A stretch of 64,000 nucleotides of DNA from Mesocentrotus franciscanus (GCA_037976565.1 CP137668.1:20233804-20297803), one strand, 5' to 3'. Positions 24,130 through 36,125 are shown, counted from the first letter of the stretch. Notes: generated from the letters alone by a model not told the origin. Numbers and translations: made by a program.

Positions 24130-25950
24130 TTCTGATCCAATTATTCATTGCAAACTATAACACTTATGTTTCTTCTTGAAAACAGTGACTTATCAAATGA
24201 AGCTTCATAACAGCTCATGTTCCATTTTTAAGGCTCTTCTGATGCTGGAAAGCTGTGTTTTTTTTTTTTACCAAGTGACAAATAATGAAATGCCTACAAC
24301 ATCTAATCTATGCCATAGTATTAACTGATGATACGGATATCATATAATCAATTCCATCCAATCCTAATAAATTTTCCTAGCTGCTTCCCATACAAACCTA
24401 CTGGAACCTAAACCAATGCAAAGATCTGTATCCGCCCATGAAACGGCACTGTCCCATGATTTAAACAAGATATATTGATGTCACCGCTCTTCCCACCATC
24501 ATCAATTTCAGCCTTACAGCTCACCGATTGCCTTACACTCCACTGAGAATCTGTTTACTTTACTTAAAAGCCTTCCTGATGAAAGTGAGGTAAATAACAC
24601 ATTTCACCTCTATGGGTTCAATGTGTTTCAAACCTCATCATCTCCCTTACCTACAAACGACCATAAACTATCTCTAGCCAGAAATGACAGTGTATATTTC
24701 ACTTTGCGTGGGCTTTTCGGTGTGTTTCTCTCACTTTACTTCACCAATACAGTCACAAACAGCATCATATTACTACCACAAGGTTTCAGAAATCCTTTAT
24801 TATCATTTGCACGAAAGGTAAATGGTTACGTTGGCTATCATCACATGAAAATATACAAGTCTAATCTCCTACAAAGAGGACACATCAAGAACATATCCGG
24901 GTTTTTTGTCATGTCATGGCAATTCTAATTGGGAGAAAGTTCTAGAATATCATCTTTGTTGACAAAACACCCTATGAAGAAATAACCAGTAACCTTTAAT
25001 ATAGAGCATGAAAACATGTTCTATGATATACTTAATGACTAAATTAGTTGTCACAGCAAAACTTTTTTTGAAATAGGCCTACCTACTTTGCATGTAAATT
25101 GAAAACAAATCTACATTAACAGTAGGTTATGTTCCTGATGACATAATGGTCTCCATCACACTCATAAAGTGTTTTGACTTAATTTTTGATATAAGTACCG
25201 GTACCCATTCATCTAGGTTCATTGCACATGATTCTTACTCAAAAAGATTAAAGAAATAATGCTACAGATTATGCACACACAAAATGAATACAATTTTAAA
25301 AGAATAAAGCCTATTGTATTTGAAAGAGTCTGAAATATACACCCAATTTGTACCCATCAAAATATCTTTAAGACTTAATATGATTCACAAATGGCTTTTG
25401 ACTTGTAGATTCCCCCGAATCAAACCAAGTTGTTTTTATGGGTCTCATGTTTATGATAATATGAAGAGTGATTATTTTTTTCACTAGATTTCACTTTACT
25501 TTTAATGTTCCATCTGCACCATTTGCAAAGAAATGCACTGTTTTCTGCATGGCTGGAGCTATTGGAACAATCCATACAGTGGAAAGTGGTTGAGCACATA
25601 AATTGGGATTCTCTACCTCACAATGATTGTGACTAGACTCGCTTTGGTAAAGGTGACATTTCAAAGTGTCAGGCTGCATTACAGGGGCTCAGGTGAGTGA
25701 ATTAACCCTCCACAATCACAGACATAAGTAGGTCATACCCATTAATATTCTCAGGGTAGCTACAAATAGAGAAAAAAAGAGGAAAAAGACCTGAAAACGC
25801 AAGGAGATGGAAGCGCGGGAAGGTTGGCTCTAAATGGGAATCTCCTGCTGTAATGTGTTTTTAGGGTTTTATTTTAGACTGCCTCATTTGGTTGAGAGTA
25901 GTATTCTTTAGCACTATAAAATGCCTTAAGTACCTACCAATACTATGTCA
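24130..25950. other. Unique sequence, no gene recognised
   Basis: No recognisable exon. A stretch at about 24430-24560 is slightly less AT-rich and ends GAAAGTGAGGTAAATA; it could be regulatory or chance. Confidence 0.35.
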
Positions 25951-25958
25951 ATGTCAAT

Positions 25959-26148
25959 CTTAAGCCTTGTTCAGATGTGACTTGGTAAATCGCACGGTTT
26001 GCTTTTGTAATAATGATGATGTAAGTTTCACATTTCTGTATCTAACAAACACAGAAATCAGTGTATATGAGTAGGGCATTTGTTGCATGCAGTTGCTATT
26101 CATTTAAATGTAACAAAAATATACTATGCTTTGTCATATCTTGTTCAG
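25959..26148. mobile_element. Small dispersed repeat/MITE, family X copy 1
   Basis: The left end CTTAAGCCTTGTTCAGATGTGAC and right end GTCATATCTTGTTCAG are loosely inverted. The internal block AGTTGCTATTCATTTAAATG is shared with the copy at 33061-33260. Non-coding. Family unknown. Confidence 0.6.
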
Positions 26149-26902
26149 TTTCTACCAATTTTGCTTGAAGTAAATCTCTTCAAAAGTTGTAATTTTTCTC
26201 GTATTTTTATTCTTTCTTTACATTTGATATCTCCATGATATCTAACAACCTTAATAATGTCTGTGTTCCTCTTCTCTTTCAATTTCCATCTGGTCCTGAC
26301 CTTATTTGTGAGTCTTGTTTTCGTTTTTTCGTCTCTGATCAATAGCAAGCCACTATATTTAGGATTCCTGATCCATGTTCTACTTCTGTCTTCATTCAAT
26401 GCGGCTACTAATGTAAACATATTATTACAACAGCAAGGCTGAGAGAATCTCAACTTGTTTCTTCCTGCAACAGAAGTCATCATCATTGAAAAGAGAAGGG
26501 CAAGGCAAGAAGAACCTTACAATAAACAGGACTGAAGTTGCAAGGAGAGTCCACTGCCTGTTTTTGTTCTAATTTCTCTGAAACCTGAAAAACATGTTGT
26601 TGTTTTTTAGTGTTTTTTTAAATGTCACAATCCCCTTTTTTGCAAATTTATATTTTTCAGCATTTTTACAAGCCATGGAATCTGTTTTCTTCTAGTCAAA
26701 ATAGATCATTTTATCATTCTCTAAAAGAAATCCCTTTACCTTCTTCAGTACATGACAATTTCTCAACCTCTTAGAAGAACAGTATACTCTGTTTAGTATA
26801 TAAGTCTTCTTCTCCTCCCTTTTCTCCTCTCTTTCCCCTATCTTTTTCCCATAAACCTTCCCTTCTTCTAAATCTTTCTGCTTTCTTTCCTTTCTACTCT
26901 TT

Positions 26903-27069
26903 TCTCTCTCTCTCTCTCTCTCTTTTGTCATGTGCAATCCTGTTTCTTTTTTCTCCTCCTATCCCAGCATTAAGTATGTAAGGGGAGACATTTTGCCAGA
27001 TTACATTTTGCTTTCCCTCCTTCTACTCTTCCATTTTGCTTAGCCCTCCCCCCTCCCACTCTCTCTCTC

Positions 27070-27102
<33 letters not shown>

Positions 27103-27283
27103 GTCTCTGTCTCTGTCCCTCCTCCTCCTTCTCCTCCTCATCTCATCATCCTGTTTCCTCTCTCTCTCTCTCCCTCCCTTTTGCTTCTCCTTCTCCCTCC
27201 TGTCTACCTCTCCAGTTTTTCATGTACCATCATGTTTCTTTTTCTCCTCCTATTTTGGCATCAAGTACGTGAGGGGAGAAGGA
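26903..27283. repeat. CT arrays bracketed by a diverged about 54-bp direct duplication
   Basis: Pure TC runs lie at 26903-26922 and 27058-27175. The flanking segments 26938-26991 and 27228-27283 match (TTTTTCTCCTCCTAT, then AAGTAYGTRAGGGGAGA), so the CT tract sits inside an approximately 290-bp duplication. Confidence 0.8.
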
Positions 27284-27299
27284 TTCCTCTTGAAATCAA

Positions 27300-28200
27300 G
27301 CCACAAAAACAGGTCAATTCCATTATCATCTTGAGAAAAAAAAACTTATATAACACACTTGACATTCTAGATAAACACAGGTTGAAACACACAAGTCAAT
27401 TATGTTATGAACTTTGCAATATGTCTCAAGTACCGTATAGTATCCTGTAAATCATTCATATAAAATTACTCTATGGTGTGCATCATTCCCAGATCCAGAG
27501 AAAATGGAAAATCTGAACTGTGCCAGTAAAAATTCATGTCTGCAAAGACATTCTCATTACTTGTATTTCATAGAATCACACCCATGCTCTGAAAAACAAA
27601 ATGAAAAATTTCTTAAGATGAATCTCCCTCAATAATATATGATTTTTAACTCATTTAATAACAATACAAATTACTACAATATAGTCTGACAAATAAAAAA
27701 GAAAGAATATATAAGCCTATGCTTCCTCTGATCAAACACTGAAGCATTGGTAAATTTTGTCTAAGTGAAACGTCCTGCACTCAAATACAAATTTTAAAGG
27801 AAAATACACAAAACCTACTAAACAATTGAAATCTACAACTCCTTTACGGCTTTTTGTTTCTCTCATTATAACTGTCTCCGCTTGTCAAATGTGTACTGAC
27901 TGAACTCAATATTGTTCATCTCGTCTACCATAGTCATTCTAAATTCAATCAGCGATGACCTTCTGAGGGTTAACCTTGTGACCATATCCTACCAACAGAG
28001 CTCCATGTCCTTTCTCTAAACGGACGTGAAGGGTTTTTTAATTATGACCCAATTAACTGTCCATTTCACATAATAACTGATCCTATTTTCATACACTGGC
28101 TCATTCAAATGTACAATGCTTGCCATCATACCGTACGTTTCTGCCCTTAATTCAATGTCATTGGCAGCTTTAGAAAAATAACATCAAAAGTGAAATAGGG
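27300..28200. other. Unique AT-rich sequence, no feature seen
   Basis: No coding potential, repeat ends or RNA gene was recognised. Confidence 0.4.
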
Positions 28201-28240
28201 GGATCAGATTGTTTTTAATATATTACTCATTGCGGATGTA

Positions 28241-28778
28241 GTATCGAAAATAATATCGCTAGTGATATTCGTTTGTCTCGCAATGTGGTCAATAAGGGAT
28301 CGATATCCCCAAATTTTGGATGCGTACGATACGCCGCCATGACACTCCCCGTCCAGCCGGCCAGCACCGGTCGATTCCAATCAGCAGACGGCCGAGCCAG
28401 CGGCCCGTTGATTGGTTGAGCTCGCTATTGCTTCCGCTCAGCAGGTGAGCCGAACCAGCGGCCTGCTGGTTGCATGGTCGAGCACCGTGTGCGTCGACCA
28501 TACGGCCTTGTGCATAATTAGCCGAACCAGCGGCCTGCTGATTGGTTGAGCACTGTGTGCGTCGGCCAATAGGCCTTGTGCGTTATTGTTCCAATTATCG
28601 ATCGAATTATTGACCGCCGCGCGGGTCCTCCCGTAGAGTATAAAACACGCTTGCTTACATTAGTTTTTATCACCTGACGAAGTGTTGCAGCGGCGCACGA
28701 AAAGTCGTGATCTTTTAGATCACTTATTGACCGCATTGCGAGACAAACGAATATCACTAGCGATATTATTTTCGATAC
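28241..28778. mobile_element. Element with about 60-bp terminal inverted repeats and GC-rich internal tandem repeats
   Basis: The two ends match over about 60 bp with two mismatches, beginning GTATCGAAAATAATATCGCT, with the first 45 bases identical. The interior is markedly GC-rich for this window. It contains a 58-72 bp repeat (GCCGARCCAGCGGCC at 28391, 28449 and 28521), a TATAAA at about 28639, and a compact hairpin GTGATC-TTTTA-GATCAC at 28707-28723. There is no transposase frame. CAGATTGTTTTTA occurs directly after the right end (28778-28790) and again at 28205-28217, 23 bp before the left end, suggesting an asymmetric insertion with a 13-bp duplication. The family was not identified. Confidence 0.78.
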
Positions 28779-28937
28779 AGATTGTTTTTAGTTTTAAAAT
28801 CAATACTATGATTATTAATGTATCTATATATAAAAGTAATCTAATTTGCATTAATCTTTAATACGTACCTCTAATACACTGTATTTCAAAACAAATGTCA
28901 GCTTGTCTATCACATTTTGCTAGTTTAAAGAGCCCAT

Positions 28938-29099
28938 AACACGATCGCAACTACTTTCACTACCTTATTGTATATCCTATAGAAATCATATTTAGATTAC
29001 ATAAAACGTCATTGTAAAGTTCGCATATTTCTATAGATGACGGACATGGCTGCTGAAATTGCCTTAAGCTGATTTTTCAAAATTAGTTGCAATCGTGTT
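28938..29099. mobile_element. Small MITE with 16-bp inverted termini
   Basis: AACACGATCGCAACTA (28938-28953) is inverted as TAGTTGCAATCGTGTT (29084-29099), one mismatch. A second inverted pair, CTATAGAAAT and ATTTCTATAG, lies inside. 162 bp, non-coding. No target duplication could be fixed. Confidence 0.65.
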
Positions 29100-29109
29100 C
29101 CATATACTG

Positions 29110-31230
29110 CATCTAAAAATAATTGAAGCCTCTTTCTCTCGTGCTACAATTCCATTCAAGAGCTTACTATTATCTTTCACCTGTTGGCTACTGAATTCTA
29201 TCATTCCAGTAGGCTGAATACAGGAACTACAATGGTTACCCAAAGTCAATAAGTTATAGGACATTTGGAATCATAGCCAATTCTGGCCGAGAGAGAATTA
29301 GCTTTCTGACATTTAGAATTGTAATCCTCTCTGACAATTTCCTTAACAAAATACAAATAAACTTGCCTCCTCAAAACTAATTAAGAATTATCTCTGTTTT
29401 GATCAGTGGATGGTGTGAATATGTTTAATTTATGCAAAGTAATGCAAAGGCCTTTAAAGAGGAACAAGAAAAATGAGGGATTATAAAACTAGATCTGATC
29501 CAAGCCGCTGAGTGCTATGCCGGAGATATTTCAGACCGTATCAAATAGAAATGTCTGCTATGTAAAAAGGAAACCGTCTACGAGCTCAAATTTGCCAGGT
29601 TGAAGAAAGAACTGCAATTACAATCAAATTGATACAGACGGTTTATTTACAAATTGATTAGTACTGAATGATTAACCTCATTCCTGGAACTATTCAAAAT
29701 TTAATCATGTTAACCTAATTATGGTCTCTATTTTCACAGCAGAGGAAAGCGGAAAGTGTTTTACATGTATGTATCTTGAAAGCAATGTATATCGCGAATT
29801 GGCAAGCATAAAGAAAGAAGAGCACCATTCTCTGTAGATATTGTTAAGGAAATTTAAGGAACATCTGATGTTATTTTCCTCTGCTCTTATAAAATTATAG
29901 ATTCTGTAGCTCTTTAATAACATATTCTTTATCCAAAAGTAGCAAATATTTGTCTCTTTGAAATACTGAGAATCCCTAGTTAGGATTATTCTATTTGTGC
30001 CTATGTGTGGGCATATTCTAATAAGCAGGCTTATATTATCAAAACTGCACCCACATACCACATAAAAATATTTGCCGTTTACTTGTTTTTTTAGATTATA
30101 ATAAGCTAACAAAGAAGGCTTTCCTCCTTCAGGAACTTGTTATCAAACTTCAGCTGATGACAAAGTATCTAAAAATAAATTTTCAGTTAACCAAACCCAT
30201 ACTTCCACTAACAAAATTGTAATAATCATGTTTCTTAAATTTTAATACCTTTATGTCTCTCAACAGTATGCAATGCCCAGCTTCATGAAAATAACCTATA
30301 TAGAGAAAAGAAATTGATCTAGATGTAAGCCTTCATAGCACTTACACTTGGACATCAATAAGTGTTATCCTCAAACTACATATGTAAAGATTGAAAGTGG
30401 TCCCTTGCTTGACAATGTGGGCATTGGTAGATGCTATTTCAACATACAATTAAACAAAGATAGGAATTTCAGTTGCCCCAGAAAAATAAGCAGATAGGTA
30501 AGTAGCACGCTAAATGGCTATTTAATAGGGAGACAATGTTATCATTTTCTTTCTTCCAATGGTATTTGCTGCTGCACAATATTTTATTCAGAATACACAA
30601 TATCAGCGTTATGTGGTATAGCATCCACAAAGATGGCCCTTGGGATATCATTGAATTATTCACATGGATAGCCCCCATAGAGCCCTTGACGCCATCCAAC
30701 GCAGGCAACATGGAGACAGAGAGGGAGCCTGAAATAATATTTTCTATGAATATCTGCTGCTCTTTTTTTCAAATGGAAATCTTTCATTCATTAAACATGA
30801 GGAGTAAATCATTTTCTATTCATGGAGGCCCTTTTCAAAAAATTTGACACAAACAATCACTCTTCCATATTAAATTAGTTTGCCAAATGGTGTTTTAATA
30901 GCATTACATTAACATTAGATTGTTGCAATATAGTTTGATTTATAGTTAGTACAGTGCAAATTGCTCTGTGATAACTCTAAATCACACTTTACTTCCACCT
31001 TAAGCCTCAACAAAATATGTAACCCTCAAGCTATCCTAAACCGAATACCTAATTGCAACCTAATATATCTTCTACAAAAGAAAATTCAGCGTAAGCATTG
31101 ATAGAGCTTTTATGTGTGATATATCCTGCAAAAACAAGATATCTACTCTAGATGTAAAGTCATTCAAAATGTAACATAATACTCATTTCATATAAGTTTC
31201 CACTCTGTACTAATTTTATTGTAGGGCGAT
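29110..31230. other. Mostly unique sequence with possible conserved non-coding blocks
   Basis: No exon was recognised. Two blocks stand out from the AT-rich background by balanced composition and absence of repeats: about 29500-29620 (CCGCTGAGTGCTATGCCGG) and about 30600-30840 (CCCTTGGGATATCATTG, ATTCATGGAGGCCC). Regulatory function is speculative. Confidence 0.25.
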
Positions 31231-31236
31231 TCCGTA

Positions 31237-32014
31237 TATGTAGTACAGGACAGTTAGACAACATTTTCTTGCCTTATAGAAAAGGTATCAGTAGTGAAGA
31301 ATTGTTTTATGGTAATAGTAAAGTATTTCCAGGGATCCCTATGATGATATGACAACCAAGTATAAATATCCTTTTCTCAGCAAGATTGAGCTGATATTAT
31401 CGTAAGTATGTCATACGGGACACAGAAAAGTGTGATTTTCTTGTGTTACATTGAAAATAAATCACTGGAAATGTACTTGATGGTCAGTCTTCTTTAAAAA
31501 AAATACTTTTAAAAAAATTGAAAATATCTTTCACTATAAACATGCACAAGATTAAGATCCGGCTTCAGGACGATATGTCATATGGGGCATTTCTGGACTT
31601 GTCCCATTTACTGACCTACATGTATCATGTCCAAAATCATAGTGTTTCTTCTTAAAGGAACCCAATCTAACAAAACAACATTAGAATGAAAGGTGTGAAC
31701 CTTCCATAAAGAATAAAAATGGCAACATGTATTAAATTATGAAATATGTCGTACCGGACAAAATAAATCATACGAGACACTTCAATGCATTCATACAGTT
31801 AAAGCGTGTGTCTTTGCTGATCTACTGGTATAAAGACTTTAGACCTTATTCTCCGTGCTTGATGACTTTACAGGAGCTAGTCCTGGTTGTAACAGACTTA
31901 CAATCAAAATTCCAGTATGAAAAATTTATATTTGAAATTGGGCTGAAGCAATATTTGTATTCTTGTAACATATGGGACATGTCCTGCACAGCATGAAATA
32001 TGTTGTACGGGACA
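31237..32014. repeat. Iterated motif TATGTCRTACGGGACA at about 170-bp spacing
   Basis: Imperfect copies lie at 31237-31252 (TATGTAGTACAGGACA), 31407-31422, 31574-31589, 31745-31760 and 31999-32014. Weaker pieces lie at about 31768-31780 (TCATACGAGACAC) and 31969-31980. The first four are 170, 167 and 171 bp apart, but the sequence between copies is not obviously repeated. It is probably the interior of a MITE built like those at 11028 and 16126, although terminal repeats were not found. Confidence 0.65.
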
Positions 32015-32103
32015 AAGTTGATGATGTTATTAGTAAAAGAGGAATGAAATAAATCTTACAAACTTCATATCATTTGACTATTTGTATGGGAAATTAAGAA
32101 AAT

Positions 32104-32257
32104 CCAGGGGGGCGTTTCACAAAACTTGACATCAGTGACAAATGACAGTTTTTGTTATAAGCTACTGAAATCCTTGCTTCTGATTGGTTATCAGCAGATT
32201 TGTCACTGATGATTGTCATTTGTCATTGAAAAAAGGCTTTGTGAAATGGGTCCCAGG
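32104..32257. mobile_element. Fold-back MITE with GGGGCGTTTCACAAA terminus
   Basis: The left end CCAGGGGGGCGTTTCACAAA pairs with the right end TTTGTGAAATGGGTCCCAGG. CATCAGTGACAAAT is repeated inverted inside, so most of the 154 bp can fold on itself. It shares its terminus type with the 41145-41447 element. Confidence 0.75.
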
Positions 32258-33060
32258 ACAACCAAACTGTAGACCCCCAAACAGAAGCCTGGAAAAACTT
32301 TTCCATCTCAATAAGTCGTATGGAACAACATGGCTGAAATGGCTACCGCTCGACCAATATCGGTCCTGAAGTCCACATACGAATGGGATTTTTTTTCTAC
32401 TTCAAAACAGGTGGTGCCCTAGATGAGGACCCAGGCATTTGATTCATAGTATTTGGAAATTTACTGGATAAGCAGTTATTTTCATGGGGGTTATATTTTC
32501 ATGAATCACTCATTGATGGTGAATTTAACAACACAGGAAAATTTTATTTCACATGTCGAAATCACTAATGTAAGCCCCATTGCATGTCGCACACAGCACC
32601 TACCACTATAGCACAAGCCATCACCATGTCAAGCAGCCCAATTTAAGACCACACTGCTCGTAATGGGGCACTTCAATAGATTATTCTCATTTATTTCTGT
32701 GATACTGAGTTCACGATCCATGTAAAAAGAATAATTATTGAAAAGTATATAATTGGTAGCGGTTGTGGCTTTACGCGGATACAAAAAATTATGAATTTGT
32801 CCTTGAATCCTTAATCCGTAAAAATACCTTTACGCAAAAATATTGGCTTATACAATATATATGGCACTTTCTGAGACTGCAATTACTCTGTTGGTAAGCG
32901 AACAGGCTTGTATTGTAATTGTGTACCTCTTGGGTATACAATGTGGGATGAATACTAGCTAGAGGGTACATCAGGCTTTCCTAGAACAAGCTTTGTGAAA
33001 CATCCCCTGTTTACAACTATCTCATTTCAGACACCTTCACATATGCCACAGTAAAACCTC

Positions 33061-33260
33061 TTTCAGATATGATGCCGCAAAACCGCTGTAGTTTTGTTAT
33101 GGCGCAAAGTGTAACATGCTCGACACTACCTCTGTATTTGTAACCCAAGCTCAGTGAATATGCACAGGCAGGACCTTTATTGTGTTCAGTTGCCATTCAT
33201 TTTAACGTAACACAAAACGTGGCTGTTTGTAAACCGTGTCATATCTGAACGATCCTTAAG
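33061..33260. mobile_element. Small dispersed repeat/MITE, family X copy 2
   Basis: It starts TTTCAGATATGATGCC and ends GTCATATCTGAACGATCCTTAAG. Internally it has AGTTGCCATTCATTTTAACG, AACACAAAA and AAACCGTG, paralleling copy 1 at 25959-26148. The two copies have diverged substantially. Confidence 0.6.
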
Positions 33261-33648
33261 CCATCAGGTTTTCTGTGTACTAAATGGATCGCACATGGGA
33301 ATAATAATAGTAGCTGGGTGCAGAGAAGGTCCTTTGTCTAATTACTTATCTATTTGTTATAGATGCAAAAATGTAAGTGCAATACACTTGTGTACACTTT
33401 AAAATAATGGCAATTTATGACAGCATATATGTGAACAAGCCTTTACTTGCCAAGCGAGGGTTCTTAATCCCAACCTTCCTTACTTCATTACTGCTTAACT
33501 CTGTTTATATTATGAAGGGAGTTTGTCTGACATCTCCATTTCTTTCAAGTTCCATTATTGAGGCAAATAACTCATCTTTTTCATAAATTCATCCCCTTGT
33601 TAAATGTTATTGTGTGCTTGACTGCTTGCTAGCTGCTTGTTTCTCTTT

Positions 33649-33650
<2 letters not shown>

Positions 33651-33688
<38 letters not shown>

Positions 33689-33746
33689 ATCCCCCTCGCT
33701 CTCTCTCTCTCTCTATCCCTCTCTCCATCTCTTCTCCCCCCCTCCA
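33651..33746. repeat. (CT)n array
   Basis: Nearly pure CT for about 40 bp, then CT-rich to the C-run at about 33738. Confidence 0.93.
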
Positions 33747-33759
33747 GTCTTACTCATCT

Positions 33760-34050
33760 ACTCCTGCCAGATTGAGACTGTAAGAGAGGAAAGGAGCAAA
33801 CAGTTAACATTACGAACAAACAGAATTCAACACCATGCAAACTAGCTCGGCCTGCTGACGGCTTGTTTTTCCTGTGTTCCTGCTGGCTACATGTAAGCTC
33901 AGAAGAAGGTGTGTAAAATACAGGCAGGCCACAGTAAGGATTCCAGTAGGTGAACAGTTGCAACCACTGGTTCAGCAAGCTAATATTTTCACCAATTTCA
34001 ACCCAAACTATGCCACGGGCAGCAAATTCAGGACTATAATACAATGTAAA
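33760..34050. other. Unique, compositionally balanced block, possible regulatory element
   Basis: It lies 1.1 kb inside putative intron 2 and is free of repeats. It contains GAACAGTTGCAACC and CTCGGCCTGCTGACGGC. A 96-codon minus-strand frame covers it but resembles no part of a Slac2 protein. Function is inferred only from composition and position. Confidence 0.18.
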
Positions 34051-35180
34051 AGCATCACATAATGTCTTTGGACTCAGAATGGCTACATTCTTTTTTTTAA
34101 AAACAAAATACAGGTATGAATGTACATGTATATTTTACAACTGAATGGTGGTGGAAATATCAGATAGCATGGGAATAATTACAAGTGATCACATGTGAAA
34201 AACATATATGTGTGTTATACCTTATGTGCTCTGGTAGCTTTCAAAGTAGCTCATGCAGGATGTGGACCAAGTTTAAGTAGCAATTGCAACATGGACTCGC
34301 TCTTGTCCTCAACATAACAATAGTTTTGGATCCTCTATGTGTGCTATTATTTCATGTTTATACCGGTACTTGTTGAGTAAATATATGCATTACTTTGCTA
34401 AATATCAATACCCCTTAATTTTTAACCCTCTCTTTGCTTGTTAACAATCCAATCAATACTTATCTATGATGGATCTCACATTTGTTTGATCGGTTAATTT
34501 GCACACACTCCTATATTTGCCATAGGTTGGGTACATGCACAAATTAGTCACAGACATGGAGGTATCCATGATACATAACTGAAGTGCAATACGGATCGGC
34601 AAATGAATCCTAACTGTCCCGTCAGAGGAGTAATTATTTGGCATTTCAATATTCCTCACAGATAAATCAGAGCAGACATTTTAATCTTCAAATGTCACCA
34701 CCCTCGCACGGTTCAATCATTCAGGATTAATATCATATTTCCTAGGCAAGCTTGGATTTTGAGAATAACATGCCAAGTGCAATATTATATTCATGTGCAT
34801 GCAGAATTAACAAATCATTGCTAACTTCTACTTTGCTTGGTTAGCTCTGGTGTCATACAATGTTCCACACAAATGAAAAGGCCTGAGCAGACATTTAATT
34901 TATAAATGTCACGATGACCAAGCTCTTCATTTCTCAGGAGTAATATCAATGTGTCTAAAGATAGACATGTATTTGACAAGTTATAACATCTTTCTCTTTC
35001 ACAGCCCAGCAGGCCTAGAAAGCTTCACTACATATTTATTGGAAAAATAACATGTTCAAATTGACACAGTAGACAAGAATTGAACTTCAATTTTTGATAT
35101 GCAATACAATTATGCTTTTAAAGCATTAGAATCAAACAGAATATGATACTATCAAGGGAAATTACTGAGCAGTAACTCAC

Positions 35181-35312
35181 GTGAAACGTTCCTTCTCATC
35201 GTGGCGCACCCTGAAATCTCTTTGGATGACATCAAGTATCTTTCTACATTCTTGGTCCGACAGATGGGTGAGATTTAGCTTCCTACCCATGGTTCATCTA
35301 CATAAAGTTCAC
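35181..35312 (-). CDS. First coding exon of a Slac2/exophilin-like (melanophilin/MyRIP-type) Rab27 effector; partial gene
   Basis: Seen: on the minus strand the ATG at 35290-35288 sits in a strong context (GAACCATGG). It opens 36 codons plus two bases, starting MGRKLNLTHLSDQE and containing VIQRDFRVR and then an acidic/basic DEKER stretch. The exon ends at 35181, immediately before a GTGAGT donor (35180-35175). Upstream, a pyrimidine tract followed by TTTGGTAG gives an acceptor, so the exon would start at 35312 with about 22 bases of 5' UTR. Known: vertebrate MyRIP and melanophilin begin MG(R/K)KLDLSxLT and carry xVVQRDFxLRxKEEER. This helix is the first half of the Rab-binding domain that grips GTP-bound Rab27; a FYVE-like zinc finger and a myosin-binding part follow. 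These proteins link secretory granules or melanosomes to myosin V/VIIa and actin. Inferred: this is the echinoderm-type orthologue. Later exons are not identified. MyRIP versus melanophilin cannot be decided from one exon. Confidence 0.87.
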
Positions 35313-35337
35313 CTACCAAAAGAGAAAGATAGAGAAT

Positions 35338-35602
35338 TTGACTGTTATTTCAAATGATGAAATTCCCAATCATCAATCATTATTACTGTTCATCATTATC
35401 ATCATCATCATCATTGCAAACATTATCATCATCAACATCACCATCATCATCATCACTATCATCATCATCATCAACATCATCACCATCATCATTGCAAACA
35501 TTATCATCATCAACATCACCATCATCATCATCCACATCATCATTGCAACAAGATCATCAATCATCAACAGCACCATTGTCATAATCATCATCATCATCAA
35601 AA
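35338..35602. repeat. (ATC)n trinucleotide array with 78-bp higher-order copy
   Basis: ATC/AAC/ACC triplets. CATTGCAAACATTATC recurs at 35412 and 35490. The array begins about 25 bp upstream (minus-strand sense) of the acceptor of the Slac2 coding exon, so it reads (GAT)n in the transcript just before the polypyrimidine tract. Confidence 0.95.
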
Positions 35603-35961
35603 TCCTCCTCTTTCAAGCATCCATTCTTTGACTACATCAATTAATGCCAACTATCCTAATTGAAGAGGTATACTGAATTTTTTAAAGAAATCAAAGTACC
35701 GGTATTCCATGAAGGCCTGAACATACCATATACATCTCTACGTCACATAGATATACTGTTATTGCAACATAGTTTGGGAAACTTTTCTTATTTTTGATCA
35801 GCCAAGACATTCTAAAACAAATGACAATGAGCAAATCATGCAAAGGTGATTTAATTGCCTACCTTCAAAAGGTATACGGAGCAGAAAATTGATTGGAAAT
35901 TGATGAGCAAACAACTTAATTCGATTTTGATTTCAGATTAAAAAGGTGAGTGCTGAAAGAT

Positions 35962-36066
35962 GCAAGAGGTGAAGAGAGACAAAGAAAGACAGACAGACAG
36001 AGAGAGGGGAGGGAGGGAGGCAGACATAATTTAGACACAGAGAGAGGGGGTAGGGAGGGAGGGAGG

Positions 36067-36105
<39 letters not shown>

Positions 36106-36125
36106 AGAGAAAGAGAGAGAAAGAA
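35962..36125. repeat. (GA)n / GGGA purine array
   Basis: GAGAGA and GGGAGGGAGG runs on the plus strand, reading as CT on the sense strand of the putative gene. Confidence 0.95.

Noticed and set aside
25195..25204. GTACCGGTAC palindrome, with similar ACCGGTA words at 34.36, 35.70 and 40.94 kb
   Set aside because: Short and scattered; not distinguishable from chance without genome-wide counts.
26145..26486. 113-codon minus-strand basic frame considered as the next Slac2 exon
   Set aside because: Lacks the CxxC...CxxC zinc-finger pattern expected after the first Rab-binding helix and overlaps no good acceptor/donor pair.
28674..28723. Hammerhead-ribozyme-like boxes (CTGACGA, 18 bases, GAAA, then a hairpin)
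   Set aside because: The two core boxes are present, but no UH cleavage site lies in the right place and helices I and III do not pair. Stem II is only about 3 bp. Kept only as a curiosity because some retroelements carry hammerheads in their ends.
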